Below, piece by piece: positions 45,716-57,121 of a stretch of 64,000 bases of DNA; position 1 is the stretch's first letter; the number at the start of each line of letters is the position of its first letter. Both the position numbers and the translations under genes were made by a program. This DNA comes from Avena insularis (Eukaryota > Streptophyta > Magnoliopsida > Poales > Poaceae), in assembly GCA_023614405.1 (NCBI GenBank), contig CM042689.1:305327132-305391131 (forward strand). The letters run 5' to 3'. Below the pieces are notes generated by a model. The model saw nothing but the letters and a program-made list of their open reading frames with translations. It searched no databases and had not been told where the DNA came from.

Positions 45716-46990
45716 TACTGAACTTTATGGCTGTCTATCTATACAACACTACCTGGACTAGCCATCTCCACTTCAGCTTTGAAGCTGTAAAGAAACTGAA
45801 AACTTTCATTTTATGGACCATTGATCCTCTCAAGAGCCATTTACTTTGCATAGAACATCCTCATGTAGGGTACTGTAATATTAAACTTTTTAGAAACTTC
45901 TTTTATAAGCGCTGTTGCACCAAGTGATGGGTTCGCTCTTATCCAATCCATGATTGCATCTGCCAACCACCTAGTCTTTGTTAGTTTTGTTTTGTCCTTT
46001 GGCTGTCCCCCTTGAGGTGGACAAGAATGTTCAAACCGGTTAATTTTTATTTGAAACATAATTAAAATGTCAGGTACAGCTAACAAAATCTACACAATGA
46101 TCTAAAATACACAACTGGTTGTAATACCTAAACCAAACTGCTCCTGAGCATAGTGGATGCATGCATCCTCCACCTACACCCTCTTGTATGGGCACTTCAC
46201 TGTGAACCTTGCAGGCTCACTCTTAATAACATCATAATCATTATTGGTGTGAATGCAATATGTATTAAGGGCATTACGACAGTCCCGCATCGTTTCAAAT
46301 ACGGTGCCTTCTAAAATCTTAGGATCGTCCCTGTCCCACTCAATTACTGGCAAGTCCTCACCATCGTCCTCGGCTAAAACGAGGCTGTCATTGTTCTCCT
46401 TGTTCTCTTCGTCATCAGTGTCATCAAATATGGCACCCTGGGCAATTTTATCCGTGTATTGATCCTCTAGTGCTTGTTTACTGAATCTATCTACAAATTC
46501 AGGAAACATCAACTCATCCTCCTCATCTAGTGGAGGCGCTCCCTTGTCAGGCTCTACCTCGTCCTCCACATCGGCCATACGAGCGGTTTGGCTTACACTC
46601 GCAGTGCGAACAGATGGTACTGTTGTGGACCTACAAGGATCGTTGGGGCACAAACTATTAGCAGAGACAACAGAGACACATGATGCCCGACCACCTGATG
46701 ATGCGTGATCACCAGATGGTGATTTAACACTCTTTTCCGTATGCTCAACTTTAGGTTGCACATGGAGACGAATTCGACCAAAACGTTCGGCAGCATTCAA
46801 AGAGAAAAGCATTACCATATCATCTTCGCTAGTTAGTGGGAGCAATCTTTGCTCGCTAATGTTGAAATATTACAAATCAACTGAATCGCCACTGCTCTAG
46901 GGGAATTTACAATAGATTTTATCTATCAAATCTCTGCGAGTTATGAAGGTTGCAACCATCGCTGGAAAATAAAATCTAGAGAGATATTGT
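45716..46990 (-). pseudogene. Mutator-like (MULE) transposase gene, N-terminal half only
   Basis: On the minus strand, 46850-46990 reads F-I-T-R-R-D-L-I-D-K-I-Y and continues L-L-Y-F-N-I, as in the N-terminal region of plant MuDR-type proteins. 46174-46845 holds an acidic linker (D-D-T-D-D-E-E-N-K-E-N-N) and the MuDR-type domain: PVIEWDRDDPKILEGTVF, M-R-D-C-R-N-A-L, A-R-F-T-V-K-C-P-Y. After a decayed stretch (46087-46173), 45841-46086 has T-R-W-L-A-D-A-I-M-D-W-I-R and Y-M-R-M-F-Y-A-K. Reading past the stop gives S-F-Q-F-L-Y-S-F-K and A-S-P-G-S-V-V, still in family order, up to 45716. The DDE catalytic domain and SWIM zinc finger are missing. A stop also lies at about 46905. Its other end is lost at the Gypsy junction. 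Confidence 0.8.
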
Positions 46991-48105
46991 TTATAACCAC
47001 GAATTACACTAGTATCCAGTCTAATCGCCAGCCGAAATGCCAGCACTAGATCAATCCTATTCGAAAAACAAGGCAATTAGTTGTGCACCAGCGATTCGCG
47101 CTCAAATACTGCCAATAATCAATCCACAAAAAGGAAAATAATGCTTACCCAGATGTAATTCATGCGTTAGATCCCTGCGATTCCACCCGATCTTCTCCGT
47201 GCTTGACGCGGATGGACGGTGCACCAGCCGACATTGCATCTTTGTTAGCGAAAAGTATATCTAGCGGGGCGGGAAGCGAGGAGGTGGAATGGGCTCCACG
47301 GCTAGGGAGAGGGGCGGCTCTGGGGCCGAGGACGACATAAGGTAGGAGGGCACGACAGCGGGACAGCGGAGGGGCGGTGTGGGAGCTGTTTCAGGCTTGG
47401 AGGGAAGCGAATGCTTTAGGTGAGCGAGAATGACCGGTCCAATGTGTCTCCATGCGGCTCCACTCTTCACCACGTATGCAAGACCCAACACGGCCCCACC
47501 ATTCACCACGTATGCAGGACCTGACCCACACACGCCCCCACCCGTCAGCATGTAATGGTCGAGGCCACGTAACGTAACGCTTAACGCACGACCCGTTCCA
47601 ATGCCGTTCTACCAGTCAGCATGTAACGGTCAAACCTTTAACCTGACGGCATCCCTCCGTCCGAGCGCCTGCAGGGGTTTCATAACATGGCGAAGGGAAA
47701 AGTGAGGAAAAAGTTAAGCGACCGAGGAAAACTGAGTACGACTAATTGAACCAGGAGTACGAAAATAGAAATCCCTAAAAAAAAATAGCCGTTGGCTTTT
47801 AAATGATAGTTACAAAAAATCTTAAAATATAGAATAGGGGAGATGTTTTAAGGAAACTGATAGAGATTGGGCAACTTTTAGGAGAGAATAATTTTAAGGA
47901 AGTCTAAAATTTTAAGATATACGGGATATTTTAGGGGAACCTCTGGACTTGCCATAATTAGTGTACTCCGAAAATGGTACTCCGAAAATAAATCCTACGG
48001 CGCATCGAACACGTTGAATCCTTCTTTTCAGCGGAACCGGCGCCAACTCATTTCCCCCCGCGCGCTCTGCTCTCCGCCCCCCGAGTCTCCAACAGTCCAA
48101 CTCCC
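46991..48105. other. spacer between MULE relic and ORC4, including ORC4 promoter region
   Basis: 47000-47250 is probably the 5' leader of the MULE gene. 47250-47700 is GC-rich without a recognisable product. A pair of near-copies (CACCACGTATGCA(A/G)GACC) lies at 47469-47485 and 47505-47521. 47750-47950 is AT-rich. The last 100 bases before the ORC4 ATG are C-rich, as in a grass 5' UTR. No clear TATA box was seen; ORC4 may have a TATA-less promoter. Confidence 0.4.
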
Positions 48106-51100
48106 ATGGCGGCGGCGGCGCCCGTGGCGAATGAAGCACAAGCCGTGCTCCGCAGCCGTCTCTGCGACCCGGCCTTCGTCCACTCTCCTCTCAGATCCTC
48201 GCCAGACACCAACTACAGGTGAATCGAATCGATCCGCCCCACCGCGCCTCGCAGGAAATAGCATCGGTCTCATCTGTAACCGGTGCGCTTGGTATTGTGT
48301 TGCGCAGTAAGCTCAAGTACCTCGTGGACAGCTCCGTCTCCGAGGCCTGCAACAATTCTGTCCTCCTCCTTGGACCCCGCGGCTGCGGAAAAGGGGCGGT
48401 GAGGTTTCCCCTTTTGCCTCTCCCCTTCCGTGACTAGCTGAAATGCAGGGGCTGTGTTCGATGAAATGTGCATGTGCGCAATTGGCAAAATGCGTGCTGA
48501 ATTTGTTTGTTCTCAGCTAGGAACTCAGGTTTCATTTATTTACAGGTGCTCGACATGGTTCTAGAGGACCTGAAGACAGAACATCCTGATGCGATATCCG
48601 TGGTATGGCTCGATCCGCTATGTTGCTAGAAATGTGCCTGGCTAATCATTACGTGAAACCCAACCAAAACTTTAGTTGCATCTCACAAAAGTGAACCTGC
48701 TTTGGTGAAGTTTGTGTAACACTGTGTGGGTTATGAAATGGCGAACTTTGTCTAATGAAGCTTCAGGGAATGATTTCAAGAGACTTTAAATAGAGGAATG
48801 CGGAATTCCCTCACAGCTCAGTTTTTCTGTCCTATGCTCTCCAATCCACTGATTTCTCTTATCAAGACCGATCTCTCCGAGGGGGCAGTAGTGTCCTAGT
48901 TTGTTTATTCCATCAAACCTGCACGTGAGTTGGATAATTATGTGATTTCTTTTCTTTCAGATCAGGCTGAATGGGATGTTGCATAGTGATGACAACTGCG
49001 CTACAAAGGTAGCACTTCCGCTGACTATCGCAAAGCTCGTTCCACTTTTCCTAACACTCTTCCAAATTTTGTGTGACACCTTCTCAACTCGTGATCATTA
49101 CTGAATTGCGCAGCTCTGTATATCTTACTTTGCATTCTTCACTCCCATTGAGCCATGCTGATATTTTTTCTATTTTTCTTTTAAGGAAATTGCTAGGCAG
49201 CTTTGTCTGGAGCATCAATTGTCATTTTCCAAAATGGTGCATACTCTTCTACTTTTAACTTTTCTAACAGTTTTATTTCCTTCTGCCATTCCAAATGGGT
49301 TACAGATAGACTAACAGTCTTCTTATTTAGGCTTCTTCAGATGACAACACTGAATTCATGATTGACATGTTACGGTAAGTAGTGCATTAAAATGATGAAC
49401 ACTTTTCAGTACAAAGTGATAGCCCTTCAGTTCATGTGTAATTTTGTATCTTTCTCTTCTGTAGGGAGTGTGGACTAGCTCACAAGACAGTCATTTTTGT
49501 CCTGGAGGAGTTTGACCTCTTTGCCCAGGTTGAAATGAATATATGCAAATGAATATACGCTTTCTGTTCTTATACCACATTTAATTCTGAACCCCTGCTC
49601 ATATAATTGAATATCAGCTGCATAACCATTTAACACGAATATTCCTAATGAGTTTTCTTATTGTAAACAGCAAAAGTCATAACATGCTTTATAGTACTGG
49701 CTACTGGCATTTTTACATTTGAGGATGTCTGATGTTCATGATGCCCTATTACAGGGGAAGCAGCGGTTACTCTATAGCCTACTTGATGCGATGCAAACTC
49801 TTACATCACAAGCTGTTGTCATTGGTATGAGTTGCCGATTGGTATGTACCAGCCTTTCTCATGCTTTACTCGCATTTTCACCAAGCAAGTTGGCGAAGCA
49901 TTTCCAGCGAGTCAAGTTCTTGCTATGTGTATGAATGCACATTGTTAGGAATGTTACTGCAAATTCTTACTTTATGAGAATAAGTGTAGTAGTGCAGCAG
50001 CATACTTCACATGCAGTTTGACAATATGACAGTAGCACTGAAGTTGGATTCAGGTACCTCATATTTTTCTATAGCAAATAAGGATGTGCTTGATACGTTC
50101 AAGTAGGATTGAAGTTGCTCATAACTTGACTTGGAATTCTGTACTTCCACAGGAAACCTCCAATTTTCTTTACCAGCAGCATATTGGAAATTTTTTATTC
50201 AGAGTAGTTAATGAAGCAGGCAATTTTATTTTGTAGGATGCAGATCAACTGCTAGAAAAAAGAGTTCGGTCCCGCTTCTCTCACAGGAAGCTTCTATTTG
50301 TTCCTTCTTCATTGGATGATATACAGAGGTCTGTCTTATGCTTTCCCACTGTTTCTCTTCTTCCAGCGATAAGATGCATTGGCCATCTAGTTCTCTTATT
50401 GAGACGACTTCTTAATAATTGAAGCACGACAGGTTAATGGAACGTCTGCTAATGCTAGACAAAGGCTCGAGCTTACCAACAAACTATGTTACGGAGTACA
50501 ATTCAAGGCTTACTGTATCCTTTCTATCAATATAACATTTCACCATATATGCTTGCAAGACCTATTGGTCACTATTTTAAAGCTTTCTCGGTCTGACTTG
50601 TTAATACTGAACCAGTAACAGAACATTTTCATGTTTGAAAATAAAAAAGGTGCTCTCTGTACAGTAAGGTCTATGTTTGTTATATGACCTTGCTAAAAGA
50701 ACAAATGAAGACATGATGGGGACTGTGGAACTGTTACATAGACTGAACAGAACTGTATATGGTAATGGTATTATCCAAGAAATTGCCCTAAGACATATTT
50801 CTGTTGTTCCATTATGGCAGAACAAATTTTGTTAAACTTCTGTTATCCTATATGCCGTAGAGCATTTTCGGCAGTAAGAAATTTACAGGAATTCTCAATT
50901 CTCTCACGCATGCCGATGCAACAACCAGCAATATCTTGAGATTTCTGTAAGTTTTTCAGTAGTTTCCTTGGTTCTTTTCCTCTTCACAGTTTCAAGATTT
51001 GGGTTATTAGCTAAATGTGAAATTATTCAGTTTCAGGGTGGTGTCATATATGGAGATGGAATCTGGACTTCTGTCAACGGAATGCTTTACAAATGCGCTT

Positions 51101-52202
51101 TCCTCCATGCAGAGGCAACCCAAGATGGACAGTTTGCAAGGTCTACTTTCTTAGTTGGCCCTAACTTCCTGTATTTAGACTAGCACTAGTCGTAATGATG
51201 AAAAACTATACAAATAAAACTCCAAAGGCAGCTCTTTACTAAGTATCATCCAAACCGCCCGATTTTTTTCTCATATACACATCTAAATGCATGTCATTTT
51301 GTATCAAGAAGGGCGTCAAGATGACGCCAAGTACAGCTGGTAACAAAACAAACCAGAAAGGAAGCTGGCTCCAAAGAGAAACAAACAGCTAGATAGCTAA
51401 GAAAACTATTAACAAATAAGCCATGTTCCCCTTGCTACCCAGTAAAAGAAAAACCAACAAATTTGTTACTGTTTCTCTGAGCTCACTCTCATTTTTGCCA
51501 TTTTGTATTCATTATATTTCATTGCAACACTGCAATACCATCACGCCAACTCCACTACATTTTGATGGCAGATCTGTCGATTTTGGAACTGTACATACTT
51601 GTATGCATGAATAGACTAGAAGATAAGGAGCAAAGTTCATACAACTTCAACTCTATAATGAAAGGTATAATTTGCTCTTCTCCCTTTATAATCAGCCCTA
51701 GACAAAAAACTGACGGTTGATGAACTGGTTGTCTGCCAGAGTACAGATCTGTACTGGATGCCTACAAAACTTCTGATAAGTATGCAGCCACTGTTTGCTT
51801 CAGGGTAAGTATTAGCATTATCAAGAATTATTGATACTTCCTACTGTATTTAATGTCCAGAAGATTCACATGCTTTATTGCTGCAGGCTTTTGAACATCT
51901 CTTGGACCGCGAGTTGATTACCTTTGCAGACTCCAAAGGGAGAAATGTGGCGCCTGAATATCGTCCTGTCAAACTTCTGATATCTTCACGCGAGCTCGCA
52001 CAATCCCTCAAGTTAAACACTACCTGCCCTGTGAGTCACTGTCCATGTGATTGGACCGCAACAATTTTCCTCTATTCTGTTTGGCACCGTTTATTTCTCA
52101 ATATGAAGACATTGATGGGCTGTTACAGTTTGTGAATGATGCTGTTTTTGGGCTTCTCAGGCTGTACTGCAGAAGCTGCTTGACCGTGAAAGATACATGT
52201 AG
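48106..52202 (+). CDS. ORC4: origin recognition complex subunit 4
   Basis: ORC4 is an AAA+ subunit of the complex that binds replication origins in the nucleus and helps load the MCM helicase. Sixteen exons with AG/GT borders join in frame: 48106-48218, 48308-48398, 48546-48602, 48961-49008, 49186-49236, 49331-49374, 49465-49528, 49755-49841, 50237-50328, 50433-50514, 50861-50946, 51031-51140, 51572-51664, 51740-51804, 51887-52030, 52161-52202. They total 1269 bases, 422 residues plus stop, a normal plant ORC4 length. The Walker A motif GPRGCGKG is at residues 60-67, with Gly after the Lys where Ser or Thr is usual. The Walker B region VIFVLEEFD is at 144-152, with Glu-Glu where Asp-Glu is usual. 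A sensor-like V-V-I-G-M-S-C-R follows, then the winged-helix C-terminus (residues about 280-422; L-L-D-R-E-L-I-T-F-A). The ATG at 48106 has a good GC-rich context and gives the family N-terminus. The exons have no stop or frameshift, so the gene looks functional. Confidence 0.93.
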
Positions 52203-52560
52203 AAGTTCGTCAGTGTTTGCTGAAGTTGTGACACTGTTTCAGTGTTTGCTGGTGTGCTTGTATCACCAGAGGGCAAATCTGGTTGTCAGGTGTTTATAGA
52301 CAGCATGCCGGAACATGACATCCTCGTGTTTGGTTGTTTCGTCATTAAATGGGTTGTCTGATGTTTTGTCTTTCTGCTATGAGAGAGGCCAATTTCTCTT
52401 CTTTGGATGTTTCATCATTAAATGGTTTGTGATGTTTTGTGTTTCTGCTATGAGAGAGGCCAATTTCCGCTCTGATATCTTCGTTTTACCTTCTGTATTC
52501 TGTCCTGTCATTGGGTTTTATAATTGTTATGAAAGGATCTCATCGCCACCCATTCTGTTC
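52203..52560 (+). other. ORC4 3' UTR with tandem duplication
   Basis: A unit of about 74 bases (52335-52408) is repeated at 52409-52477. Both contain CATTAAATGG and CTGCTATGAGAGAGGCCAAT. A clear polyadenylation signal was not identified, so the transcript end is not fixed. Confidence 0.6.
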
Positions 52561-53358
52561 CTCAGAACAAAACTGACCTTAGATTTGATTTTTTTGCTTA
52601 CCAACCCATTAATAACCAGCAATAGCGGTACAAAGAGGCCTAAGAGCATCTCCACTCCCGCCGCACCCCCCCGCCGCCCCCCCACCCACACCCCACCATT
52701 TGGCCTGCCATACACTATTTGGAAATAATAAATTTTCAAACAACAGGTGAATCAAATTAAACATAATAATTTAACAAGTCCAACAAAGCAAACAAATAAT
52801 TTAACAAGTTTTGAATCATAATTTTAAACAGATAAAAACATGAAAAAAAAATTCTTGGAGAGAAATAAAATGATATCATTATTTGCCTTAAGTTTGAGTT
52901 TTTTTTGCAGAATGCCAAGTTCGAGTACCAGCGCGCTGGGCATCACGGTCCAGATTTGATGTTGATGTAGTCTGAAAAACATAACATTTTTTAAGATGTT
53001 CATTGGCAAAAATAAATTCTGTTGGAATGAAAAGAAATAGTCGCTCATGTTTTGTGCTCACGTAGTTCGAGATACCTGTACCCTCGTACTACCCAATATG
53101 GTTTATGGTCACCCCTTGTGAACCGAATCTTCCATATATGATAAGCCTCGATCCATTGAATTTCACTTGTCTCAGACCTTACATGTGTGGTAAGTTGTAG
53201 CAGAGTACAAAGTATCATTGTTGCTCGTTGGCTGGCTAGAAATTTACCTCCCCTCTCTCTCACAGGATCCAGACTTGGTGGTTGAAGTCTTTATCAAAGC
53301 TAATGTCAGAACATTTATAAATGTGCAAGCTAAGGGTTTCATAGACCATCGCATATAC
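52561..53358. other. intergenic DNA downstream of ORC4, possible transposon remnant
   Basis: AAGAGCATCTCCACTCCCGCC at 52643-52663 resembles the ends of some small grass transposons, but no matching end was found. The rest is AT-rich and without a recognised gene. Confidence 0.25.
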
Positions 53359-53360
53359 TA

Positions 53361-53503
53361 CTCCCTCCGTTCACTTATGTAAAATATTTTACTTTTTCTA
53401 AAACACATGTATATGAATATGTTTTGCTGTGTAGGTTCACTGACATTTTAGAGTGTATCCTGTCCATATTGAAATATCTAAAAGGTCTTAGTAAACAAAG
53501 GAG
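53361..53503. mobile_element. Stowaway-type MITE (Tc1/mariner), 143 bp
   Basis: It starts CTCCCTCCGTTCACTTATGT and ends AAACAAAGGAG, with TA on both sides (53359-53360 and 53504-53505). The left end is the canonical Stowaway terminus CTCCCTCCGT. The right inverted repeat is eroded. Confidence 0.85.
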
Positions 53504-53505
53504 TA

Positions 53506-54419
53506 GTTAATAGCTACTACTTGCACAAGAAACACGAGGAGATTTCAAAGGGAATTACGCTTCTGCATATGATCAAATTGTTAAGAATGGGATGCAAAGT
53601 TTGGCCGTAGGTTTTGGAGCCACCTGACTGAGTTAGGACGCGTGCAGTGGATCAGGAACTGCCCTAGCACATAACCTTTGTCTAAAGTTTCCCGCAACAA
53701 AAAAAAGAAAACCTTTGTCTAAAGTTCTAGAGTGCAACGCTGTAGTTTTTATGACAATCAAAAGCAATACAACATTTGTTTCCCCAAGTGCTCTAGTATA
53801 CGGGTGGTTTGGCGTTATATGCAATATGTAATATAGCAATTTTCTTTGATAATGTTGTAATATGCAAATTATAAGGACGCCACTCGAGCGCAAACGGCCT
53901 GCGATTGTGCGGCAGCTCAACTCAGATCTTAAGTTGCTAGGGAAATTTTGTGGTAGTGCACAACTTTTTTTTTAGAAAAAGGGAAATTTGCCATCCCATG
54001 GCTGTTCCGACATCGTGCGGCGTACGCGCATGGACGTTCTTGCGTTACAATTTCTGAGTTATAAGGAGTGAATATTCAGATTTTAAAATAGTGGAAGGAA
54101 CGAGTTCCCGATGATGATCGATAGCAACTGCCAGGCTAGGACTTTGCCACGTGGCCACTCGTGGGTGCGCCGCTCCCTATTCCACCTTACACGATTGTTA
54201 TTTCTTTAGGACTTTTTTCTTCTTTCCGATTTTACCACTGCAAGTTTGGTAGTATTACCCATCGCCATGAAGCTCACAGTCCCTGCTTCTTTGCCTCTGC
54301 GACTGTTGACCTTTCCATAATCCTAACTCGCGGTACTACCGCGTACGCTGCACAGCATGCCGCCGTTCCACGCGGTATACATGCCGCTGACGTGGTGCTC
54401 TAGTGGGAGGTGGTCAGGG
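53506..54419. other. intergenic DNA, nothing recognised
   Basis: No gene or element was recognised. A single GCGGTACTACCGC palindrome lies at about 54331-54343, the same word that is clustered in the Sirevirus element. Confidence 0.3.
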
Positions 54420-54435
54420 AAGAATGCAGGTGAAA
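54420..54435. repeat. 16-bp target-site duplication of LINE-like insert, left
   Basis: AAGAATGCAGGTGAAA occurs at 54420-54435 and again at 55570-55585, with the LINE-like insert between. A duplication of this length is expected for target-primed reverse transcription. Confidence 0.85.
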
Positions 54436-55569
54436 ACGAAATGGCGGTGATCTTTGTGGCGGTGGGCCGTGGCGTGTGGCAATGTGACGGCCTTAGCGAT
54501 GTCGAAGCGACCTCCTACATCTGGATGCGGCAGCAGGCGGCGGTGCTAGCGGCTGCTGCGGCCTGTGGCGGCGGCGATGGCTCGTAGCCTGCCCCTGTAG
54601 ATCTTAGGCAACAGCGGTTGCTGCAACGACATCAGATCCTTCGCAGGCGGCGGTCCGGCGCGTGGCAGGATGGTGGCGCCGGCTGCTACGAGGTGGAGCG
54701 CTCCAGTGGCGCGGGCTGGGGCTCGACCCAGATCTGTGCCCCTCGGGCCTGGGTAGGCCGCCCTGCTGGCGGGTGCTGCACCTCCTAGAGATGGAGGCGG
54801 CGACACCGCTGGGACTTGGGACTACGCTATTGTGCCTTGCCTGTTGCAGCGGGGTGAATGGGGCTTCACGGGCCCATTTTGGGCTGGCCAGAGGCCTGGT
54901 GTGCCCCGGATACCCTGTTCGGTCGGCTATCACCTCTTGGTGGTGGAGGTTGGTCCCTCCCGCACGACTTCGGTATTGCGGCCCCTCGTCTCGCGACGGC
55001 GTTGTCCTCCGTCTTGCAGGACGCACTCCAAGGTCCTCGAAGAGACGGCGAGGGTGTTTTTGAGAGCGTGGTGGCGCATGCTCATGGGTGGCAAGGTTGG
55101 CGATGGTGATCCGGTGTGCCTCTGGGCGCCTTGGTGGGAGGGGATCAGGAGAAATCCTTGTCGGCTTAGCCAACATTGCCGTGGTGCCGCTTTCAAGTGG
55201 CGCCTTTCCTTCTTGGGGGGCGTCGCGGAGATCCCTCTCCCTATGTGCCCCGAGTACCGGGGGAAACCCTAGGACCAGTTCACTGGTCTGGGTAGCTGCG
55301 TCGAGTGTCGTCGCCTCCCTCCGCGAGGGTGCTGCTTGGTACGGGGTGCATCAGAGGGCTTGGAGCATGGTGGGACATAACCGGTGGGTGCAGCGGTCTC
55401 GGATCGTCCTTGTTTATCGACTCGCTGCCATCTGTTTATTTCTTTTTGGACATGTTTGTCCGTGCTTCTTGTATCATGTTGCATCTCTTCTTTTGGGCGT
55501 TCTGCTGTCTGGCCCAGCAGCGGTCTCATCCGGTTGCTTTATTTATAAAGCAGAGCGAAAGCCTATTTC
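54436..55569 (+). mobile_element. LINE-like non-LTR retroelement, 1.13 kb, no coding capacity
   Basis: The insert is bounded by a perfect 16-bp duplication. The 5' part is GC-rich (54440-55100) like a LINE 5' leader. The 3' end is TTTATTTATAAAGCAGAGCG followed by AAAGCCTATTTC, the sort of tail found on plant L1-type elements, without a poly-A run. No endonuclease or reverse transcriptase motif is present, and the long reading frames on both strands are low-complexity. It is inferred to be an internally deleted, non-autonomous LINE derivative moved by a full-length relative. Confidence 0.65.
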
Positions 55570-55585
55570 AAGAATGCAGGTGAAA

Positions 55586-55930
55586 GAACGTGAGGATCAT
55601 GCTGAGAGGGGATGAGGGATCAGTGCAAGGTGAAAGATGAGTTGCTCCTAGATACGAATCGACCTCTTTTCTTTCCTTTTTCTGAACTTTTAGTCGCATG
55701 CAGTTCTGAAACAAAAATGTGAGGTTGATTTTGTAGTATTGTAGATGATCTTTAGACTGCTCCTCGGTGATCTTGTACCTGAATATTTTTACCTGTTTCA
55801 TCCATCTTATATGGACCAAACGCCTAGTTTTTTTTACAGACATTCACATACAGGGTAGGCTGAAACATAGGAAACAATAGAGTAAGCAGAGAAGTCATGT
55901 TGGTGCACCGGCGGTGGCACAACACAGTTT
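55586..55930. other. short spacer between two facing LINE-like tails
   Basis: AT-rich with no recognised feature. Confidence 0.3.
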
Positions 55931-55934
55931 AGCA

Positions 55935-56875
55935 ACAACAAACATTGGCTCGAAATAGCCTTTCGTCCTGGCTTTATAAATGGCCGAACCAATACAAGAT
56001 GACGAGGAGAACCTCTTACAAAGCAGATCAAGGATAAACAAAAGAGAACAAGAAGGACTAAGACTTGTCACCGACGATACAAGAACGAGACCTAGGAGAA
56101 AAGGGCTCCACGACGACGCCCACAAGAGGGTAACGACGCGTCACGCCGTCGTCGCCGAGACCCGACGATCAAGGTTTTCACCCGGAGCCCTAATGCAAAG
56201 AAGGTACCCACAACAGCGCCCCCAAGAAGGTAACGACACCCGCAGGTGTCGCCACCGTTGGCGTCAAAACGCGGAGATTTCGCCCAGAAAAAACTTCGCC
56301 CGCGCCCACCATAGGACCTCCTTCTGTCTCCCTGAGCCCTGCCTTCACAACACGATCTGGGAGATGCCATTGCCGAAGTGCCGCCACCGCCAGGGACCCC
56401 TACCGTCTGCTCCTTGCCACCCAAGTGACCAAGGGGCAAGACCATCACCATCGCCACGCCGTCAGCCAAAGACGCTCGCGCGATCCACCTTCCAGGGCCG
56501 CCACCCCGGCATTCGTCTCAAGGCCAAGAGGTGGCAAGCGGTACACTACAGGGACCGACACAGGCGAGGTAGGTAGGCGACGGAGCATCCTTCAAACGGG
56601 GCCGCACAACAGCCCATTAGAGGGGATCACCCACCACCGCCGGAGGCGGCTGCGGACCAGACGCAGTAGCAGAACCACACCAGGCCATGGTGAGGCCCGG
56701 TCGGGCCCAGATGAGGCCCGTAAAGGTCCCGCTACCGCGCTGCTGCAGTATGGTCGTCGCGCCTGCCCACGCCGAGGCCTGAGAAGAGACTCATGTTGCT
56801 CGCTGCTCGAGGAATGCCGGCAAGCGGTCAGGTCAGCCCAGATCAGGCCCTGGCCCGCTCGCCCGTTCGCCATGG
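55935..56875 (-). mobile_element. second LINE-like element, minus strand, truncated
   Basis: On the minus strand the 3' end reads TTTATAAAGCCAGGACGAAA followed by GGCTATTTC, closely similar to the tail of the plus-strand insert at 55530-55569. The body (56000-56870) is GC-rich without reverse transcriptase. Phrases such as GAAGGTAACGAC recur (56126 and 56226). The 5' part is probably cut by the Gypsy LTR at 56876. No target duplication was found. Confidence 0.5.
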
Positions 56876-57121
56876 TGTCACGACTGGCAACGCGCCGTAG
56901 CGTGACAGTTAAACATCGGTGTCACCTGGTAACACTAGAGGTGGGCTGACATGGAGTGTGGGCCTATAAGTACGTGTAATGATCTTTGAACCCTTATGCT
57001 GAACATGAATGGAAAGCGAGACACGCTTCCTTCTCTGTCTCTCTCTCATTCTCTTCTTACTTTCCGTTCACGAAAACATCCAATCCCTATCTGACAATCA
57101 TATCAGATCAGGAAGGTTACA
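56876..57121 (+). repeat. 5' LTR (246 bp) of small-LTR Gypsy element
   Basis: It runs from TGTCACGACTGG to ...GGAAGGTTACA, followed by TTTGGTATCAAA as a changed primer-binding site. A TATA-like CCTATAAGTA lies near 56963. Confidence 0.75.

Noticed and set aside
48050..48070. E2F-type site in the ORC4 promoter (ATTTCCCCCCGCGCG)
   Set aside because: It resembles the TTTSSCGC consensus expected for replication genes but does not match it exactly, so it was not listed.
50968..51183. 71-codon ORF over ORC4 exon 12
   Set aside because: It reads the exon in the wrong frame. The frame that joins exons 11 and 13 gives the ORC4 family sequence.
54604..55272. ORFs of 190 and 146 codons on opposite strands
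   Set aside because: They are shadow frames of the GC-rich body of the LINE-like insert, without endonuclease or reverse transcriptase motifs.
55980..56949. ORFs of 198 and 174 codons
   Set aside because: The Arg/His/Pro-rich composition comes from GC-rich LINE-like DNA on the other strand, and no domain is present.
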